Source of the DNA: Sordaria brevicollis
Taxonomy: Eukaryota > Ascomycota > Sordariomycetes > Sordariales > Sordariaceae
Reading direction: 5' to 3'
NCBI GenBank assembly: GCA_033439795.1
Contig: JAUTDP010000016.1
Span: 884,331-948,330 of the forward strand
Length of the DNA stretch: 64,000 bases
Both the position numbers and the translations under genes were made by a program. Every line of letters begins with the position of its first letter. The first letter of the stretch is position 1. Below the pieces are notes generated by a model, which was not told the origin of the DNA, searched no databases, and saw nothing but the letters and a program-made list of their open reading frames with translations. Positions 11,970 to 22,518 of this stretch are shown piece after piece.

Positions 11970-12745
11970 TCGATTCGAGAGAGCTTGGGGAATGAGTTAT
12001 ACGTTGATATAGACTTGGAGGCTTTACGGCATTTCGGATTCGGGCAATGGCAGTAGCGGTGCTACTGCTGCGAATCGTCGTGGTACATTTTTCTTCTAAC
12101 TAGCGGAGTTTGCTTTTTACTTTTGCATCATGGGATGTTCGAACTGATGGGACTCATGTCATCATGGTCGAGCTGCTTCATATGGGAAGTCTGGGGTTCA
12201 CCTAGGCATTGGCTCACGTTTCAACGGGATATCCAACTCTCATATCCTTTTTCTCTTTATCTCTCATAGGAACATCTCTTCTCATTGTTAGAGTGGACGG
12301 GGCACACATAGAGGGTTGAAATGCTGGAGCAGAATCTCCTGGATCATGAGGACGGCTAAGGAGGCAGCCGCTCAGGGGCATGAACTGGGGTGGAAGGTTA
12401 ATACGGCCACGGTCCGTGGCTCCTGTATGTTAGGTGTGTCTTGTCGACAAGTCCATTGCGTCCCACCGCTCTGAGATTCATGAAGCGTATATACCCGCTT
12501 TCCAGGGTTTGCTGTTCATCATGGTAACCCTTTCCTCTTCATGGTTGGTAGTTCGTGTGGAGTGGTGTGGCCATTTTGTCAGATACATTCAGTCATGGCT
12601 GCACCCGACCTCACCTCGTTCGAGTAGACCCATCTGAGTATTTGGCCTCTTTCTTTGAAGATAATTGCCGGTATTGGGGGCCAATGGCCTAGAACTGATG
12701 TATCGATATTCTCTATTTGACTTCAACCTTACCCTGCCGCGACAT
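11970..12745. other. Convergent intergenic region, no gene seen
   Basis: It contains the two 3' ends of the converging genes at 11969 and 12746. No coding signal or RNA gene was recognised. Confidence 0.5.
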
Positions 12746-13944
12746 CTACTGCTTCTGCTGGAAAGTCTGACCGGGAACAGGGAAGCGGAAGGCGCACTTG
12801 AAGGGCCACATCTGAGCCTATATCATCATCATCATCATAGTTAGCATATCATCCACTCCACAGAGGTCATCAACCTTCACCCCCCTCCCCATGATAACCC
12901 TCAATGCTATAAGCCTATAACTAGTCCTGGATACCGGACCAGGACCAGGACCAGGACCGGTCCCAAGCCCCATGGCCCTTCCATAACTTCACACCAGGAC
13001 AAAAATAAGGGAAAAAGGGAAGCCAACGTACGTTATCAACATCCCAAACACCCTTCTGGGCATAGACGTCCTCCTTCAGGATCTTGATCACCTCCTCACG
13101 GCTTTCGGCGAGGAGGACGATGGTGGAGCCGGCGAACTTGAAGGTCTTGGGGTCGTCCGAGGTGGGGGGTTCGGAGAGGACGGCGCCTGGGTGTGTTTGT
13201 TAGCTATGTAATCGAGGTAGACAAGGAGAGAGGTGGTGAGGGGAGGGGAGGGGTTGTGAGGGTTTGTGAGGGTTGGTGAGGGGGGTGGGAGAGGGAGGGG
13301 TATAGGAGAGAGAGGTGAGGGCGAGGTTAGGTGGTGTGAAGTTGCCGTGGGCCATAGAAAGTAGAAAGTGCCGGGAGAGGTGGTGCATGTGGGTTGAAGA
13401 GAGCTATGAGGCGGGTGAAGTGAAGTGTTGAAGTGTTGAAGTGGTGCAAGCTCTTGAAGATGTTGTGATGAACTGTGAAGTCAAGCCGAGTAAAAGGTAG
13501 CTCAAGCATAGCTCAACCATAACCCTCAAACCTCCCAAAGAAAGGAAGACTTACCGCCCATCTGAAAGCATCCATTATCAACGTTCTTGCCGAGACCAGC
13601 AAAGTGGTCACTTTGTCTCCTTGTTAGCTTCTTATGTATTTCACGTTGGGGATGAGTGGTGCAACCTACGGCCTAACCTCCAACCTCTTCTCCCCCACAC
13701 CCTCAAAGTCCGGCACGACAACGAGCCACTCAATCTTCTTTCCGGCGGTAGCAGAGGAAGCCATTGTTCTGATGTTTCTTTGGTTAAAGAAGTTGTTGGA
13801 GAGAATGCGGGGTGATGATGATGATGCGGGGGTTGTAGGGTTGAAGAAAGTCAGAGTGGAGGAGGAGAAGAAGGAAGGTCGGCTAAAGCGGCTGTGGAGA
13901 GCTTGTCCGAGTTGGAGGGTGCGAGATCGGGCGGCGGAGGCCAT
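12746..13944 (-). CDS. YCII-related domain protein, probably mitochondrial
   Basis: Four exons: 13944-13670, 13610-13555, 13186-13032 and 12817-12746, joining in frame into 185 aa. The first 60 residues are rich in Arg/Ser/Phe with almost no acidic residues (MASAARSRTLQLGQALHSRF), a typical mitochondrial presequence. The domain begins near residue 69 with EWLVVVPDFEG, then VRPDHFAGLGKNVDNGCFQM, GGAVLSEPP, and VIKILKEDVYAQKGVWDVDN. This is the YCII ferredoxin-like fold, with its conserved R..H pair and GG turn. Members are small enzyme-like or dimeric proteins, often of unknown substrate. A second in-frame ATG at 13762-13764 (MASSATAGKKIEW) falls just before the domain and could give a cytosolic form. 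Intron 2 is unusually long (368 nt) and G-rich on the + strand. Confidence 0.85.
13238..13300 (+). repeat. G-tract cluster with G-quadruplex potential inside an intron
   Basis: About nine runs of three or more G occur in 63 bases on the + strand, separated by 1-7 bases. This is the template strand of the YCII gene, within its 368-nt second intron (13187-13554). The same intron also has tandem copies of an 8-mer TGTTGAAG near 13420-13445. Confidence 0.6.
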
Positions 13945-14461
13945 GGTTCGATGGGCGATGGGTGTATGTGGTCTGACTTTTTTTGTAAACGACACTGGGG
14001 ATTTGGAGGGATAGGTACGTCCGGGTCAAGATTTGCGGTGCGAAAGAGGAGTGATCGGGATTATATCCGAGCCAACAATGCTACTTTCTTACCAAGGTTG
14101 AAATTGGTAGCTTTTGTTTACTTTGGTTGACGGCGGCTGTGAACTGCCGCGGAGCATGGGGTAATTCGGAGATGGTGGGTCTAGCGTAGCGTGGGTTTAA
14201 ATAGTGGCCGTAGAGGTGCCTACACTATGACGACCATCTGTTTATATCACAGCTCGGTTAACAAATCACCAACGAACCTCGTTTTGCAGTTTTACTTCTT
14301 CTTATTAATCGTAAAGTATCGTTGGCAACTAGCAACGCTTCTAATAGTATCCGTCATCCTTTAGATCTGTCGGTTCAACTTCTTCGAGTTCGTACCAAGA
14401 CCATCCCTTCAACGCCGTGTTAGGTGCAAGAACATCGTGGCAGATTATCCTCCTTTCCGCT
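13945..14461. promoter_or_regulatory. Promoter/leader of the YCII gene and 3' UTR of the UBX gene
   Basis: This 517-base stretch lies between the start of the minus-strand YCII gene and the stop of the minus-strand UBX gene. No further gene or clear operator was seen. Confidence 0.4.
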
Positions 14462-15569
14462 CTAAGCAACAATGAGCACCGCACTAGGAACCAATCCAGC
14501 CTCTTTCAACGTCTGGCTAAAGTCCGGGCCAGCTTGCCATGTCTTTCTGGGGAACGTCGTCGAGAAGCTCGCAACGGGGACACCATTCTCCGACTCCAAC
14601 TGCTGAGAAAGCTCAAACAGCGTAGTATCCGCAGCCAACGTCTTCATGATGTTTCCCTTCGCAGTCTGCAACCTCAGACGGGCCTCGTTGTGGGAGGCAG
14701 CGGGCCTGGAAGCAGCCGGCGCAGCAGCAGGGGCGGGTGAAGGGGCGGCCGGAGCTCTACCCTCGCGAAGTGCCCTGGCCTCCTCCTCCTTACGCTTCCT
14801 CTCGGCCTTGTCAGCTTCAATCTTGGCCTTGATGCGCTTCTTGGCCTCGGCGTCCTCAAGCTTCTCCTGGCGCTTGCGGGCGGCTTCCTTGATCTGTTCC
14901 TTGCGGGCGAGCTCCTCCTTTGCGTCTTGTGATTCCTTGGTGGCCTTGCGCTTGATTTGCTGTGGGCTCGTTAGCATAAAAGTCCTGTAAAGCTGGGGGA
15001 CGATGGACCGTACCTCATTGCGCTTCTGCTCCTCCTTATCGACCAGGGCCTGCCTCTCCCTCTTCTCCGCGAGCTTTTGACGCAGTTCCTCCAGCCTCTG
15101 CTTCTTCTCTTCTTCTGTTAGAGGAGCGATCTCTTCGGTGGATTCGGAAAAGTCAGTGTGTTCACTGTCGTAGAGTTAGCGTGGTGCCACTAGCTAACAG
15201 AGTACAGACATGAGACTGACGTCTTGGAAGCGTGGAAGGCGGCAAGGTCTCCGTTCTTGAACCTCTTGCCGCAGTCGTTGCAAACAAGGGACTTGGCACC
15301 CTCAGGGATAGGAGAGCCAGTCTCCTCTTCATCGTCGTCGGCTTTCGCGGTAGAGGCAGCAGCGGTCTGCAGCTCCTCCAGGGACTTGTCCTGGTTCTCC
15401 TCAAGCCAGTTGAGGGCTCCCTGCACTGGTAACTGTCAATATTACATCTTCGTATTGCAAAGAAAGAAATTGGGGGAGACTGACAGCCACCGGACTTCTT
15501 GACGGCGAGCTCAGCGCGGGGGCGCTCGAAGCCCATGTCAATGAGGACGTCGAGATCTGGCTGCCCCAT
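14462..15569 (-). CDS. UBA-UBX domain protein (UBXN1/SAKS1 type), p97/Cdc48 cofactor
   Basis: Four exons: 15569-15485, 15425-15221, 15164-15014 and 14959-14462, joined in frame to 312 aa. A UBA domain is at residues 5-42 (LDVLIDMGFERPRAELAVKK and LQGALNWLEENQDKSLEELQ). A C2H2-type finger follows at about 73-92 (VCNDCGKRFKNGDL, then FHASKTEHTDF). A long charged coiled coil runs over about 95-210. A C-terminal UBX domain runs from about 230 to the end, with RLRLQTAKGNIMKTLAADTT, ELSQQLES and the FSTTFPRKTW segment. This order is that of SAKS1/UBXN1 proteins, which bind ubiquitin chains through UBA and Cdc48/p97 through UBX, and act in proteasomal and ER-associated degradation. The last intron has a clear TGCTAAC branch site. 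The gene is complete. Confidence 0.9.
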
Positions 15570-16935
15570 TTTGGTGATGCTTGGTTTGTTGGAAGGAAAC
15601 GATGTGGTCGATAATAAGAATTAGATATTTAGAGGCAGTGGATAGGACTGCTCCTCTAGATTAAATTGCAGTGGGTTGTTCTGGAAGAAAAAGAGCCCAG
15701 TGGTGGCAAGCTGCCCTCTTGGAGTGAAGGAGGGGTTCAATTGATGATGCGGAGTGGAAGCTGTCAAGAGTTCGGATAGAAGCAGACGGTTACAGCGATC
15801 CCATGCACTAACACACGGGAAGCTTTATTATCCGATGGGATGGACCAGGTTTCCAAACAAAATCTTTGGTAGAAAGTTTAACACAATGTGGCTTTTGTAT
15901 ACAGTCCTACTTCCCAACAATGTGTCCGAACTGTTCACCTCAGTGTTGTTGTTGCTGTTGTCATCGTCAATAAAGTTGAACGGTTCACGATACCATGGCC
16001 AGGCTGCCCGGTGCACGTCATTCAACACGACCCTTGTCCGTTGCTCTGCCAGCTGACACAGACCAATGACAAACTGACATTTGCCCAATTTGAAGCCAAA
16101 TTGACAGTCGGTGGCACCTGGTTTCTCAACTTTGACCCTTAATTTCAGTGGAGATACGTGGACCCCACTGCACGCGACAACCTCACAACCGTCAACCCCA
16201 GGCCTGGCCAGCGAAACATGGAATTCGGCTCGGGAAAGAGCTCCCATCTGCAGAGCTTCCATTCCACTTCGGAAGTTGAGGTTCGAAAGTTCTGGGGTTG
16301 GGGTCCAGTATGAGATCAGCACGGACCCATGCTCTTGGCTCGGCTGGGTTTTGGCTTCTTGGCGTCTTTCCAGTGGCCTGGCGCCCTCCTGAAGTCTTGA
16401 CACTTGACAGCGACTCCAGCTGGGAAACAGGCTCTGTCCCAGCCAGCGCGCGTCGAACCGCCGTCACTGTTGAATGTCGTAACACATCATCTCTCTGGCG
16501 GCGGCCGTCTTGGTTATTATCTCTTGAGGTGACCTGGACTTGTTTGGAAGCAACACCTTACCACACTCTTCTATCCATCCTACTTACTCACAACTACCTA
16601 CCTCTGGGCTGCTACACAACACAGTTTGTTCTTAACGTTTCTGCTTTGACGACAACTTTAACGACTGGAGGTCTTGCTATTTGCGCCCGCAGAACTTAAA
16701 TCGCATCCATCATCCCATTGCCCTTGTCTCTGGCATATTTCGCAAACCTACGCTATTTAATACGTCCAACTCCATCCCCCATCCCTTTATTTCCCCCCAC
16801 CGACCATACTAGGGATCGTTACGGCCAATTATCCCCCGGCAACATTTCCCGTCTTCCATCCGTCGCGAAAGTCAAAGTTGCTTTAGAAGAATTTCCCAAA
16901 ACCACCAAACCACATACGACCAAACGATCGCCAAC
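15570..16935. promoter_or_regulatory. Divergent promoter region between UBX and VAP genes
   Basis: This 1.37-kb stretch separates two divergent genes and carries both promoters. The last 250 bases before 16936 are C/T- and A/C-rich, as for a VAP leader. No operator repeat, tRNA or extra gene was recognised. Confidence 0.4.
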
Positions 16936-18183
16936 ATGTCCGTCGAAATCGATCCCCTCGAGCTTGGTTTCCGCAGTACGTCTAGACAGCAACGACGGCC
17001 CATACCTATTCTCTAGGATCCCCCATCGTCTGACAAGAAATTAGGGCCCTTTACTGTGGAGGTTTCGCAGATCCTCAGAATCAGGAACCCCAACACCTCT
17101 CCGGTGGCCTTCAAGGTATGTGGACATAGGATACGCGTCTCTCGTGATGGAAGATGGCTCAACACATGTGCTGACTTGCCTGTATACAGGTCAAAACCAC
17201 CGCTCCCAAGCAGTACGTTCCATCCTCGGCAATGCGCCGTAGCGCAAACGAATCTCCAGTCCATACATAGCAGATACAGATACTCACACGCTTCTCAGAT
17301 ACTGCGTCCGCCCCAACTCGGGTCGCATTGAGCCCGGTCACGATGTCGAAGTTTCCGGTCAGTTCTACAACTCTCAGAGCCATATCAACCCACGGTCTCG
17401 TGACTAACTTCCCTTTCAGTCCTTCTCCAGGCCATGAAGCAGGAGCCTCCTTCGGACGCCCGATGCCGCGACAAATTCCTCGTTCAGTCTGTTACCATCA
17501 CTGGTGACAAGGAGTTCACAAACGTTGCTCAAATTGTGGGTATACCTTACATCACATGTGGATGAGCCAGTGCTGACAAATGCGTCACAGTGGGATGGTG
17601 TCGACAAGTCTCAGATTCAGGAGAAGAAGATTCGCGTTCTCTGGCTTCCAGCCTTTGGAGAGGAGACTACCTCCCCCGTTGCTGCCACCCCTATCCGTCC
17701 CTCGACCTCGAACCGGGTACGTTTACCTTTTCACCTACCCCAGGCAGCGGACGATCCAACTGACAATCACATGCGCAGGTTGAGGAGACCCCCGCTCCCT
17801 TCACATCCCCCAGCGAGACCCGATCTTCGACGACCGATACCCGCGAAATTAAGCAAGAGCCCGACCTTGCCGATAACTTCCAGTCGACCGTTGCCGCCGC
17901 CGCTACAACAGTACAGAGCACAGCTGCCGAGACGTACGAGCAGTTGAAGGACCAGTTGGCCAAGGCCCAGGCGACCATCGCATCCCTCCAGAACGACGCC
18001 GCGAGCGGGCTTAGACAGAGGAAGGCCACCGTGGCCGACGCGGTGGGCGAGCAGGCATCGAACGTCCAGGCAACCGCCCAGGATCTTGCGCAATCAGCGA
18101 GGCAAGGCACGGAGGGAGTGCCAGTCCAGATTGCGGCAGTCCTCTGCTTGGTCAGCTTCCTGTTGGCCTACATCTTCTTTTAG
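16936..18183 (+). CDS. scs2: VAP/Scs2 family ER membrane-contact protein
   Basis: Seven exons: 16936-16975, 17045-17115, 17190-17212, 17299-17357, 17420-17535, 17591-17716 and 17779-18183. They join in frame into 279 aa. The N-terminal MSP domain (residues 1-125) shows the family hallmarks: LELGFRRPFTVEVSQILRI, NPNTSPVAFKVKTTAPKQY, and CVRPNSGRIEPG. This domain binds FFAT motifs of lipid-transfer and other proteins. A Ser/Thr/Pro linker and an Ala/Gln-rich coiled coil (about 195-255) follow. The tail anchor VQIAAVLCLVSFLLAYIFF ends at the stop codon, placing the protein in the ER/nuclear envelope. Exon 3 is only 23 nt, so simple ORF calling misses most of the MSP domain. The Scs2/VAP family is needed for ER-plasma membrane contacts and phospholipid control. 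Confidence 0.93.
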
Positions 18184-21100
18184 TGCATGAACACCGGTCG
18201 AATTTCCATCATTGCGAAGGCAGTCTCGGTACGCCTAGGGGTTCACAATACAACAACAATAACATAATCCTTCCCTGTCCTTTTTTCGTTTTTTTTTTTC
18301 GGTTTTCATATATCCCTTCACTCACTCAAAAACTCGTTTTTCCCTTTGTCGTTGCGGTGGATAGAAGTGGCAGGCCCAGGGTGTAGGATCTGAAGTTGGC
18401 AGCGCGGAAGGGAGGAAGCTGGAGAACAACACGCGTGGTCCAGGATTCGTCAAGTTTTGCGCATAGGGAGGAGGTGAGGTGGACGAGCGCATATCTGCTT
18501 TACAACCGGACCTGCACTTACTCCGGGATGTATAACGAGCTATGCTACGCTAAGCGATGCTAGGCTAGGAGACTAGTAGGACTGTAGGATGGAATTACCA
18601 GCACTTGATAATATGCAAGGGACCGAAAATCGTCGAGGAGTGAATGCTTAAGAAAGGGTATGTTTACTACATCCAGACAAAGAGACTATTACTATTCCAA
18701 GCGCCGGACCACACTATCCGAACAATATCCTCGACCTGACTCCCCAGTATAAGTTTCTTTTGCTTCGTGAGGGTCTAGGGGCCTCCTGCTCTCACCAGAA
18801 TTTCAGCTAGATATCACATTTCCATCAACCAAGTCGACAAAGGATCTGCCACCTACCTAGCCCGAAGACCTATAGTTACACAAACCTATTGTCAGTCATT
18901 AAAGATTGATACCTGACGGTCCTTCAGACAAAGCCCGACATCAAACAGCAGCCACTTCTCTCGACAAGCCAATAGTGATAAGACGGAATACCAAACGCTT
19001 CGTCATCATTTTTCACAGGAAGATTGTCATGGAAAACTCCATGGTTGAGCTTCGGGATTAACCGCCAGGACAGGTACAGCCTTGTAGAGAGCCTTTCAGC
19101 CCTACCTCGTGAAGCCACCACCATTGATGGAAAGGCTTCCCGAGATTTCATCGGTGGAGTCAGACCTATTTACCACCGTTTTCTCCTACCGTTTTCAGCA
19201 CTGAGTAGCTGAAGAGGAAGACGATGGATTTTTTAATGATCAACACTTTGCCAAGTGAACCCAACCAAAGGTCAACTCCGAAAGCCACCTCTTGGCCTCA
19301 CTCGTGATTGCCAAGGCCCAAGACATATGCCGTTTCTCCCGCTCACGACGACTCACGACGTCTCACGCGGGAATGTCGGCATGTCCATGTGGTTCATTCC
19401 CTTCATTTGTTTGAGAAAGTGTTGAGAGTGGTCGCAGGTGAGGTCGGGCTGAGTACATTTAGCGTACATACAGAGTGTAGCAAGCCCCATGGTGGCTGAG
19501 GCATTGGCAAGCTCAGCCTCTTGCTGACAGGGGTTGGAAGGGAAGATCTCCCGTCTGTGAAATCCACAGGATGGAGGACGACGGGAAAAGGAAGGATGAA
19601 ACGGAGGAATCATCGAGGAAGGCCGGGATATGTATTTTTCTTTGAGAGTGGGATTCCCGATTTCCGAGACACTATCCTTTGGAAACAAAACCCAATTTGC
19701 AAATGAGCATTGAAAAGCTTGAAAAGAATTGCAAAAGGCAGGTTAACTTCGAGATGGCTTCCTTGGCCTGCTCGCTGTCGTGAACCGATGACGAAATGCT
19801 TCTGTTTGGGCACAAGCGTCGAAGCTTCAAGCCCAGCGGCAGGCTTTAGGAAAAGTGGAACCCTATAACTCTTTATTCTTAGTAGCTCTGTTAGTTGGGT
19901 ACCCAAGCTTTCGATTTTCACGTCCTAAATGAGAGGAGTTAAAGGTTCCCAGCTAACAAAAACAACCCAGTCTTCTAAAGTGCTTCGTGAGTCCCCTGCT
20001 GCAAGTCATTTTTCAGCGCTTCACGTCGTGCAGGTTCGTCCTCCGGGCCTCTCCATTTCAACCCGAAGTCCCGAAGTCGAGATCCAAGTTCCATGCGATC
20101 CGAAGAGGACTGCAGATGCAAGATGCGTTATGCGCCGAATTCAGACAACTTCGTCAGTAGAATTTGGGACGCGGGAGAGAAGAGAGACAGGTTGACGCCA
20201 TCACGAAACAAAAAAGAATGAAGAAGGCTGAAGAATGATGACGCCCGGGATGGAAAGACCAGGCAAGAGAAAAGGCGGGGGAGGGGCAGGTAAGAAAGTC
20301 AGCATGTCAGAAGCAGAAGGAATCCCATCCTCGTCTGCTTGTCCCGTACATCTCCTCCCAGCCCTCCGAAAAGAGTTCAAGTCACCATCCAACCAAAAAA
20401 CTTCCCGTCATGTGGTTCTGGAAACAAGTCACGACGTCGAGGGTCATCCGCCCGCCCCAATTGGTGAGCGACCGAAGGCATCCACTACGTACGCCGAAAT
20501 GCCGTCCAAGGTCAAGGTCAAGGGATGGAGGGGTCACCGTTTTACAACCCTCGACTCAAAAAGCAAACTTCAGTTTGTACACAATCCTCGTGTTGATCTG
20601 GTCACAAGGCTGTTGATAAATAAGTCTTGAAGCAACCAGGGTCTACCTACCATATACTAGGGCTGTCCCAGGTGAAACGAGAAGGTTCCAAGTCCCGGAA
20701 CTGTGTGTTCGGTGTTCAACAGGATGAAGGCAGGTGGGTACTACAACAGTTTACAAGGTAGGTATCACCACGAGATCTTCTTCTCTCCTAGATGGTAGGT
20801 AGCCTTGCTAGGCAAGCCCAGGACTTCTTCGACTCCGAGAAACACGAGACACGGATACCTACAGAGGATTCACCTTACCCTTTGATCCTCCTTCTATCGG
20901 CACCCTGCGTGCTATGGATATTGCTGAGATATCAGAGTTGCCTCCTTTTGTGTTCGAGAAGGTTCAACGGCAAGAGGGTCTTCTTAGACTCGAAATAAGC
21001 ACCTTATCTGTGTGTAGCAGTCACACTCACTTTTCCAACCAAGACTTCCTGGACGCCGCAGTCTCCTGATCTGATACCCGAACGATGGAGATGGAGAATA

Positions 21101-22518
21101 TCCACCACGAGACAAAGTACCTATACAGTACCCACTGGTTCAAGGCTATGCAAAAAGGGTCTTTTCGGAACTGCTTCATGTCACGGAAAAATGCAGGACT
21201 TCTTTGCAGATGGGCGTTCAATATCTCGAGGTTGCCTAGTCAGCCGGCTGAAGTGTCTCTAGAGATGATGGTATGAACCACTATGAACCACATGTGTAAG
21301 ACGGACGGGCTGATGTCGATTTCGGCCGCGACCTATCCTGTCCGCCTGCCAAAGGTGACTCGTCTGATACATTTTCAGTATTTCCCAACAAACAGCGGAT
21401 GCGAAATGGTCTTTACCCGGGGCCTCCGAGTTAGTCACATATCACTGTCCTTCAGACTCAGATTCAGACACCAAAACAGTCTTGACTGCCGAACCGCTTT
21501 GATGATATCTCACGATACTGTGTATGGCTAACAAAAAGATTCCAGAACACACTCGACTGGCCAGCCTTGTAAGAGCTCCGTCTGAAGGTCATGATGTGTT
21601 GGCGATATCCAACGCAGGTACAACTGACTGCACCGCCCTGAAAACGTGGGCCGTCCGTCAACGTTTTTCGACAGATGGGATCATCATGGTATCTTCTGGT
21701 TGGTTTCCACTAGTATGGGAAAAACAAGCGCTGGTTGAACAACATGTTTGGAACTGCCGCCGGCCCTATGAAGAGACCACCAAACAGACAGAAGATGTAC
21801 ACATGTGCCCACTTGTAGGAAAGGTGAATGGTCTTGGCTTTGCAACCCAGCCAGGGGACCATGGTCTACATGGACAAGAAACAGGTTGCCTGATCATCTT
21901 TTTCTATACCAACTCGAGGCATACACCTACGTAGTATGTGACTATACTAGGCGCCAAACAGAGAGAAGAGAGAGGAAAATACGGTCTCACTCACATACAT
22001 ACAACCGGTATGTACCAAGACCTTGCTCATCCATCTGCGAGACCAAGCTACCGTCGACGTAACTGAGCCCCACCCAGCCATCCTCCATTCCCACCCTTTT
22101 CCACCATTCCCACCATTCCCACCGGGGTCCCGTATAGGTAGCACCCCTCCTTGCCCACTTGTGACTTGACCCCCCGGCTCTTCCTCTTATACCAAGGACT
22201 CAGCCTCTGCTCTGCCTATCCCACTTCCCTCTCTTCTTGCTTGATTTTGCTCAACCTAAAGTATTGACCTTTTCCCATACCTTTTTCTTTAACTTTTTAC
22301 GAACTTTTGATCAGATACCCAGAGGTTTATTTTGCTTTGCTGTTGTCGTGGTAAACATCAACTCCAAAGATCCCTGAAGTATACTAAACAAACACTTACA
22401 CTGCCTCTATAAGCTATAGTGGATATCTCCCATACACAGTAACCTTGACCACCATATCCCCGGATTACACAAGGAAAGAAAGCTCAGGCCACCAGTTCAT
22501 CCCGAGTGAAAGAAAGAC
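18184..22518. other. Long gene-free stretch, 4.3 kb
   Basis: It lies downstream of VAP and upstream of the DUF3824 gene. All open frames are short and look random on both strands, and I found no tRNA, 5S rRNA, transposon ends or conserved protein piece. The last 350 bases before 22519 are T/C-rich and probably form the leader of the DUF3824 gene. The rest may hold distal regulatory DNA, a non-coding RNA or decayed sequence; nothing in it decides between these. Confidence 0.45.
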
